NCBI RefSeq assembly: GCF_000512585.2
Contig: NC_089241.1
Span: 2,294,001-2,358,000, forward strand
Source of the DNA: Kwoniella bestiolae CBS 10118
Taxonomy: Eukaryota; Basidiomycota; Tremellomycetes; Tremellales; Cryptococcaceae
DNA: 64,000 bases
Direction of reading: 5' to 3'
Each line of letters opens with the position of its first letter. Position 1 is the stretch's first letter. Shown here one piece after another: positions 58,260 through 64,000 of the stretch. The position numbers and the translations under genes were made by a program. A model generated the notes under the pieces. That model saw only the letters and a list, made by a program, of their open reading frames with translations. It had not been told where the DNA came from and did not search any database.

Positions 58260-59084
58260 TCATACCGGTCGTTGGAGGCATGGAAGCTGGCTCACTACCT
58301 CTGTCCCTAGAGATAATGCTCCGTAGCCTCTCTCGGTGTACGGCCTCATGATACCTTCAATGACTTTACTGCTAGGCAATTCACCATTGGCCGTCTTTTG
58401 GTTCATTATCTTACCATAGATTTCAGAGACAGTAGACGTCCTCTGATCCTCACTTTCAGTACAGTGATTTATCGATCTCGTGCCATCATTGTGGATGACA
58501 GTACAGTCTGGAGGAATGTACACCTTCACGTCGGAGGGTATAAAGTCGAGGAACAACATCATTCGATGTTCCGACACAAGCCCCTTTGTCCATTTCGCGA
58601 GACTGGCATCTGTAGCCGGAACGATAATTCCGTTTCTGCACGTACAGCTCTCTTTGGCCTCATTGAAACGAACCATGTGGCCCTTTGAATCTTCATGTGT
58701 GAGGTAGATCGACCTGTTGAAAGAGAGATCGACATTTTCAGGAGATGTCCACTTATCCACCAGCGGTTTTGCGTCTTCAATGATTCTCTGTGGATCCCAC
58801 AGGTTGCCGTGTGCCTCTTTGTCCCTTGCTGCAGAATTTCTGATTAATCGTAGACACTGTGTATTATAATATTCAGCAGTCCGTCTACCCTCGTTGTTCA
58901 CTCCGTACACCATGGTCGGATTATCTTCAATGGCAATTTTCGAACGAAGCAAAGATGAGTTGTTACAAGGCCTGACGAACCAACCGCTGACAGTACTGTT
59001 GTGATCTGCGATGTTTCCATCAGCGGTTTGGACTTGCGTGGGTTGTCGAGTGTCGTTAGGTACATTAGAGTTTGGCGCTGACAT
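58260..59084 (-). CDS. Orphan-family member F
   Basis: An uninterrupted frame of 274 codons from ATG 59084 (MSAPNSNVPN), with a TATA-like element 97 bp upstream. Blocks: GWFVRPCNNS strand, an N-x-C helical region, RSIYLTHED, the segment RNGIIVPATDASLAKW (compare GFIVLPTDDDEDLASW in H), LDFIPSDVKVYIP (compare LQLTPSDVIGP in H and FSFTPTDIRWYRP in G), and the C-terminal VIEGIMRPYTERGYGALSLG (compare ERFMKPFAGRGYGLTYLG in G). F and G are clear siblings and H is the bridge to the other subgroups. No signal, membrane segment or known domain. Confidence 0.62.
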   Translation of the reverse strand: MSAPNSNVPNDTRQPTQVQTADGNIADHNSTVSGWFVRPCNNSSLLRSKIAIEDNPTMVYGVNNEGRRTAEYYNTQCLRLIRNSAARDKEAHGNLWDPQRIIEDAKPLVDKWTSPENVDLSFNRSIYLTHEDSKGHMVRFNEAKESCTCRNGIIVPATDASLAKWTKGLVSEHRMMLFLDFIPSDVKVYIPPDCTVIHNDGTRSINHCTESEDQRTSTVSEIYGKIMNQKTANGELPSSKVIEGIMRPYTERGYGALSLGTEVVSQLPCLQRPV

Positions 59085-59180
59085 GATAAGTGTGATCCGG
59101 GATCTAGGCGATTCCAAGGAGTGGCGAGAGAGCTGGGAGAACTACAGAAATTTTCGAAGGTGACCCGTCTACCGATCCAG

Positions 59181-59188
59181 TATTTATA
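59181..59188 (-). promoter_or_regulatory. TATA-like element of family member F
   Basis: TATAAATA on the minus strand, 97 bp before the ATG at 59084. Confidence 0.5.
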
Positions 59189-61003
59189 GGAGTAATCAAG
59201 CTACGGTTTGAAGAGCTTATTTTCGTGGTCCGATCTTTCGAAACACCCAAGTTATACCTCCTCCTTTCGTTCCCGGGGAGGCTGTGTCGCCCCTCTTAAC
59301 CCTCCTTTGCCCATTGAAAGAACGGTCTTGCCCCCCTCGAGCGACTCGCTTAGAGCTGACAAAAGATTTCAGTGACACATCACTGCTATGAGTTCAAAGC
59401 TAAAAGCGGAGACAGGTGAGTCCAGAGCTGAAGTTTCGATCGATCGGAAGAGCCCCCTGTGGTGGAACACGTCTTTGATGCATTGTTTTAAGGGTGAAGA
59501 ACTTAGTCATGAGTTCGTATGACGAGGCAGTCATTGAAAACCTTTCTCGCATCAGTGTACCTCCTCCTTCAAAAGGCGGACGCACAATGCTTTACTTTAT
59601 CACCTTTGTTGCCTACAATGACGATTCACCCACGCCCCTTGGTCCATGAGAGAAAGGATACCAGCCACGTCATGCGCTTAGAGTGGAGCTCTTCGTCTCG
59701 GACGAGCAAATGAAACCTGCAATATGGTGGACCCGTCACAACGTCATAGAGAAAGAGCAAGAAGGTCGCAGTCCCCACAACAGATCTCATGTTTCAGAAC
59801 AGAAACCCTTCACGAGAGTATTTGGCACAGTGAAACAGTGCACTGAAACGAATGCGCTCAAAAGTTGTACTCCGCTTCTATTTGCCAGGCCAGCTTTTTG
59901 CTCTTCTGTGGAGAGCTGCTCCGGTGTCACACAATCCACTCTCCAAATACCGATGCGCCCACAATGCGGAGATGTATAAGATCCATTCAATACGTGGCCG
60001 ATCGACACCGCCTGGACAAAGCGATTCGCTTTCTATGTCCAGCCCTTTTTAACCCAGTCGCTGACCTCTTTGTATGCGATCAAGTCGTTTCCGGATTTTG
60101 AGTTGAGTAACAAAACAGTCTGATCACGCCTTCGTAACGATTCGGACATGCTATCACTGTATATCACGCCAGTCTGTACACCTCTGCGAGCAGTACCAAG
60201 CACACAGAAATTGTCAATGGAGGGTGGCGGACTTCATTGATTCTCGAGGTAAGACGGTACGAGACAAGAGAATTTGATGTCATGGCGAAGGAAAAATCTC
60301 TGCGACGTTAGCGGGCAGAGATCAGACAACAGCGCCGAAGAACTGAGTGGCCTTTTCATAAAATACCAGTGATCTCGCGCGTGCGTTCTACTATGCTCAA
60401 GCTCAAGTGCATTCATCTGTAAGTATTCAAGCACCTTCTGACTAATATCCTGGACTTGCATGGATGGCGGAGAGAGGCCAAGCTGTACGAACTGGTGAAT
60501 CTGACTAAAACTCATTACAGCCATTCTTGATCAGACTGAACATGTCACTCTGGCGGAGAATAAATGACATGTGACGGACCGAAGTTGAGCGATATGTTGC
60601 TCTGTCCGATGTTGAGACTATTGGCGTCCACACGACATCGGAACCACGGTCTCATTGGCTATTCCATTGAATTGAAGCCTCTCTTCTGGCATCTGCTCTT
60701 GAGTGGGGCCACGGATAAGGAACAATGCAACGCAAAAGCAGCTGCAAACACACATTGACCAGAAAGTACAATATTTAACCCGGTGTATCCGGGTTGGATC
60801 TGCTCATATACTGGTGAGAAAATGTCATACTATGACAAATGCTTTCTGTGGGACTTGGTTTGGAATGCTCGATATCAGGCATGCTGCTAGGACTAGCTTT
60901 ACCTCCTGAAGCACATGCATCAAGAACCTCGTCTACCACACCTTCCCTGTCTCCACATGCCTGCCCTAGTGACATTCATACTCGTCGGACTCGCCAACGA
61001 GAC
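59189..61003. other. Large gene-poor stretch between family members F and G
   Basis: About 1.8 kb. Several overlapping short frames occur on both strands (longest about 100 codons), without recognisable content. It could hold an eroded gene copy, but I cannot align one. Confidence 0.4.
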
Positions 61004-61831
61004 CTATTTAATTAGGACACTATAAAAGGTAAGCCCGTCAAATAATTCGGGACCCAAATACGTGAGTCCATAACCCCGTCCTGCAAACGGCTTCATGAAC
61101 CTCTCTATCTCTCGACTACTTGGATATATGCTATATTTGGAGCGCTCCAAACATCTAATTCCCTGATATATCTCCCAGATAGTTTTCTGCCTCGTCTCCA
61201 ATGATTCCATAGGCGTGTTTGCAGCCTCTATATGACCGACTTTCTCTTCGCTCTCTGTCACAACTGCTGGTCGGTACCACCTGATATCGGTGGGTGTAAA
61301 TGAAAAGACAGGCATTAATCGATCCGTTGACCACAAATCTATTGAGGAATTTTTGCTTTCTTTCTGCAAAATTATGGTTCCATTGGAGCACCCTGAACTT
61401 CTCAAAGCGTTTGCGAATCGTTTACCATCAAACACAGACTGTTTATCCCTCACGATCAACAAGAAGTTCTATGGATAGTTTTTTTCATGAAGCTCTTGTA
61501 GGTCCTCTTCTGCTCTTTTTATCATCTCGAATCGCTGAGAATCATTGAGACCCTTATTATCTTTTATGCTGTTCCTGGCGTGTCGTTCTAAGCAAGATGA
61601 AGCGGCTTGATTGTAGTCGGAAACACAATCTCGGCCAATCCTATTAGTGCCAAGAACTGATAGGACTTCAGTCACGGCTGGCTGCTTCGACCCGAAAACG
61701 GCGCCGTTGTTTGTAGGAATACACCAAAAGCTAATGGTCTTCTCAAAAGTTCCTTCAATGACCTTGCCGCTCGCCCACGATCTGCACAGTTGGGCACTGG
61801 TGATCACGCTGGACTCTGGGTTTGTCGGCAT
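61004..61831 (-). pseudogene. Orphan-family member G, with one in-frame stop
   Basis: A frame of 275 codons from ATG 61831 (MPTNPESSV) to TAG 61004 is interrupted only by a TAG at 61469-61471. Sequence on both sides is in the same frame and aligns continuously with member F: YP-stop-NFLLIVRD against SFNRSIYLTHED. The stop therefore falls within homologous sequence and not at an intron. Downstream blocks are intact: GTIILQKESKNSSIDLW, FSFTPTDIRWYRP, TIWEIYQGI, then ERFMKPFAGRGYGLTYLG. Otherwise the coding frame is undamaged, suggesting a recent nonsense mutation, stop readthrough or a sequencing error. Function unknown. Confidence 0.65.
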
Positions 61832-62331
61832 GTCTGGGTGTTGTCAATATCAGGAAAGATCGCTATTGCGAACGCTGAGTCTTATACGGGATGTCAGAAG
61901 CAACGCATGGGGCGATCAAGAGTCAGTATAAACACTCGGCTCGAAACCTCTTCACTTCCAGCTCTCTTTGCATTCTTCGACTCATAGCAGCGCGAAGCCA
62001 AAATAAACACCTTTCCTTTGTCACTTGGACATGTCGAAGCCACGAGATGACTCAGGGGTTGAAATACAATCTTTTCCAGAAGGGGTGACGTGCAGGAAGA
62101 TGTCCTCTTTCTCTTGTTTGTACAGGGAGAGGACGGTAGCACTGGACTTGCCTCAAATCTAGAATATCAGTGATGTCATCTCCCTCCCTTGTGCATTATA
62201 TGGAATTGCCCAGACGAAAGACCTTGAGCTTCGCCAAATTCTTGCTTGCTCCTTGCCTGCCTTCTCCCTCCCATCACAGGACCGACGAAAGTAAAAGTGT
62301 GACATTTGCATAAGACATCACAACGATGTAC
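61832..62331. other. Intergenic region between family members G and H
   Basis: Promoter of G and 3' end of H; nothing else recognised. Confidence 0.4.
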
Positions 62332-63225
62332 CTATTCTGACGATGGGATTTTCTCGCACTCTGAACCCTTTATCTCGAAGCTAAACCCGTCACCTCCGGT
62401 CTCAATCTCATCGAAACACTCCAATTCTTCCATCGCGTCCGAGTGCAGCGTGATGACTCCTACCCCTTTCTCTTCATACTTCGCCAACAGTTCGATCAAG
62501 GATTCGCCATCCGTATCGAGCAGAGTCCCATCAGCCGAAAATAGAGTATCGGCGATCTCCTTTCCTATGTCTTTCATCACCTGTTGTCTTTTGTCGAAGT
62601 TCTCTTCTCTCGCCCTATCAGCTTTTGGACCTATCACGTCGCTCGGAGTCAACTGTAGTCTATTAACAAAAGTTTTAATACCATTTACACTAATTTTCTT
62701 GTCGCTCAAGAGTTTGTCATACTCGTAAGAGCTTTTCGACATCCGATCCCCCCAGGATGCGAGATCCTCATCATCATCGGTGGGCAGCACAATAAATCCA
62801 GTGGGATATTTGTTGCCATAATGATCTTGAGTGTCAAGCAACTTATTAAGAGATCTGAATGATTGATGACTGATCTCTTTGGTCCTACACCCCTTGAAAC
62901 GCTTGTCGTTTGCTAGATTATCTGACAGTTGTTTGATGTCGTCCCTCAGCTTTTGCTCATCGTACCACCACGATAATTTATTGTGTTGTTTGCAAATCGA
63001 TTTTAAATCGTCTAAAAAGACTGAATCGTGCGATACGCAGATAGTCAGGGGGGCACGGTCTCTACCTTGGATGGATAAGGTGAATGCCTCTGGAAAATAT
63101 CCTATAGGCACCAGTGAGAATTTACCGGCGCCAATCGTATAGTAGGCTGTGGATCCCTCATGTGGATGAGTCCTAGGAAAGGTAGAGGAGTATTGAGTGG
63201 GGGATGTGGTACTACAGTCAGACAT
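62332..63225 (-). CDS. Orphan-family member H
   Basis: An uninterrupted frame; the start at ATG 63225 gives 297 residues (MSDCSTTSPTQ). An earlier in-frame ATG at 63330 lies only 28 bp from a TATA-like element. Blocks: TAYYTIGAG and a strand ending LTICVSHD; helices around LKSICKQHNKLSWWYDEQ; RSLNKLLDTQD then YPTGFIVLPT; LASW; LQLTPSDVIGP; a long charged helix with ENFDKRQQVMKDIGKEIAD; and ELLAKYEEKGVGVITLHSD with ELECFDEIE. It shares block 2 with D/E, block 3 with F/G and block 4 with B/C, so it is the best seed for a family profile. The acidic tail ends KIPSSE. Function unknown. Confidence 0.66.
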   Translation of the reverse strand: MSDCSTTSPTQYSSTFPRTHPHEGSTAYYTIGAGKFSLVPIGYFPEAFTLSIQGRDRAPLTICVSHDSVFLDDLKSICKQHNKLSWWYDEQKLRDDIKQLSDNLANDKRFKGCRTKEISHQSFRSLNKLLDTQDHYGNKYPTGFIVLPTDDDEDLASWGDRMSKSSYEYDKLLSDKKISVNGIKTFVNRLQLTPSDVIGPKADRAREENFDKRQQVMKDIGKEIADTLFSADGTLLDTDGESLIELLAKYEEKGVGVITLHSDAMEELECFDEIETGGDGFSFEIKGSECEKIPSSE

Positions 63226-63357
63226 GTTGGACAACGACTTGCAAGGTCTATCGAGATCGCTAAGTTGGAAGTGTTGAGGAGGATTCCTGATATCGAGAGG
63301 CCAGTTTTGATCGCTGGGACGAGTGCTCATGCAGAGGGAGATTAGCCGTTCGTCGTC

Positions 63358-63364
63358 TTTTATA
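63358..63364 (-). promoter_or_regulatory. TATA-like element of family member H
   Basis: TATAAAA on the minus strand, 133 bp before ATG 63225 and 28 bp before ATG 63330. Confidence 0.45.
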
Positions 63365-64000
63365 AGTGCGACAGTGATTGCCCATGGCTCTCACTTCATG
63401 CAGGAGTTTCCATTTTGTTACTTTCACGAACAAGTAACGGAGATGCTGTTCAAAGGTTAAAAACCTATGCAGATCCACAAAAGATCTCGCCTGGCCTTCG
63501 TAAGCTCAGCGGAAAGGATCTCCGAGGTCTATGACGTACTCATTCATCAACCTTTTGAGCAAGTCCAAACAGTCCGGGCACGATGCACGAAGACCGCTGA
63601 CTGCTGATCACGACGATATCTTGATGTATCCTGTGCACCGACAAACGGTAAGATTACCCTATGAAGACCGCGTTAACAACGTGTGTCGTGTGTCATGCAT
63701 GAAAAATCCAGCACCAAAGGCACGGGCGCCGAGGATGTTCGTAAGCAAGTAAGCAAGTAAGCATGTAAACATGTAAGCTTGGCTTGGTAATGACAATTAA
63801 GATTACGAGACGCGTTTTTTCATTTTCATTTTCAATCTGATCTTGCTGACCGATAAAAGTGTATCAGCTAATTTTGCCAATCCTATGCGATGATCCCCAT
63901 ACCGATGAATGGTGTGTGATGTGCAGTAGTTTGCTATCTGCAACTTGACGTATGCAATGCATGTTACTGTAATACCGACGGAGCTGGAGCAGACTGCGCG
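63365..64000. other. Right-edge intergenic region
   Basis: No gene recognised; contains the short tandem repeat at 63741-63780. Confidence 0.4.
63741..63780. repeat. Tandem array of GTAAGCAA-like octamers
   Basis: Five contiguous 8-bp units: GTAAGCAA twice, then GTAAGCAT, GTAAACAT and GTAAGCTT. Confidence 0.85.

Noticed and set aside
60234..60524. A 96-codon minus-strand frame between F and G, tested as another family copy
   Set aside because: No block could be aligned; likely chance.
1..64000. Transposons, viral remnants, CRISPR arrays or bacterial-type operons
   Set aside because: No transposase, reverse transcriptase, integrase, terminal repeats or regularly spaced repeats were seen on either strand.

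Overview
The window is nuclear DNA of an intron-rich fungus, most likely a basidiomycete yeast of the Tremellales (Cryptococcus/Kwoniella-like). This is inferred from dense short introns (about 50-80 bp, GTGAGT/GTAAGT donors, CAG/TAG acceptors), compact gene spacing, and a gene set that combines a SNF1 kinase and fungal RNA triphosphatase with a coilin-like and a SARAF-like protein. There are no bacterial, plasmid, phage or CRISPR features, and no convincing tRNA or rRNA.

Layout. 0-9.9 kb: small unrecognised ORFs, a Dal5-type MFS permease and a coilin-like gene. 10.7-23 kb: an orphan-family gene (A), a histidine phosphatase, adenosine kinase, a SARAF-like ER protein, NOP4, mitochondrial uS12 and an ANCHR/ZFYVE19-like protein. 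23-26.4 kb: a cluster of three orphan-family copies (P, a pseudogene; B; C). 27-48.7 kb: SNF1 and its beta subunit head to head, a carnitine acetyltransferase, a very long Nup214/Nup159-type nucleoporin, the mRNA 5'-triphosphatase and a secreted aspartic protease. 49-52.8 kb: a second orphan-family cluster (J, D, E). 53.7-57.8 kb: a DUF4112-type membrane protein and a membrane-anchored amidohydrolase. 58.2-63.3 kb: a third orphan-family cluster (F, G, H).

The most unusual content is this family of ten related loci, all on the minus strand. They share a modular layout of about 220-340 residues and match no domain I recognise. Most look single-exon, although nearly every conserved gene around them carries several introns. 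At least two copies are decayed (P: in-frame stop plus frameshift; G: one in-frame TAG). Five copies have a TATA-like element about 100-135 bp before the chosen ATG. I read it as a rapidly turning-over, lineage-specific gene family of unknown function.

Functional links. SNF1 and its beta subunit share one 689 bp promoter region, and the next gene downstream, carnitine acetyltransferase, belongs to acetyl-unit transport, a process controlled by SNF1 in other yeasts. NOP4 and mitochondrial uS12 are also divergent neighbours, joining nucleolar and mitochondrial ribosome production. Exon boundaries were read by eye from splice consensus and reading frame, so individual junctions may be off by a few bases.
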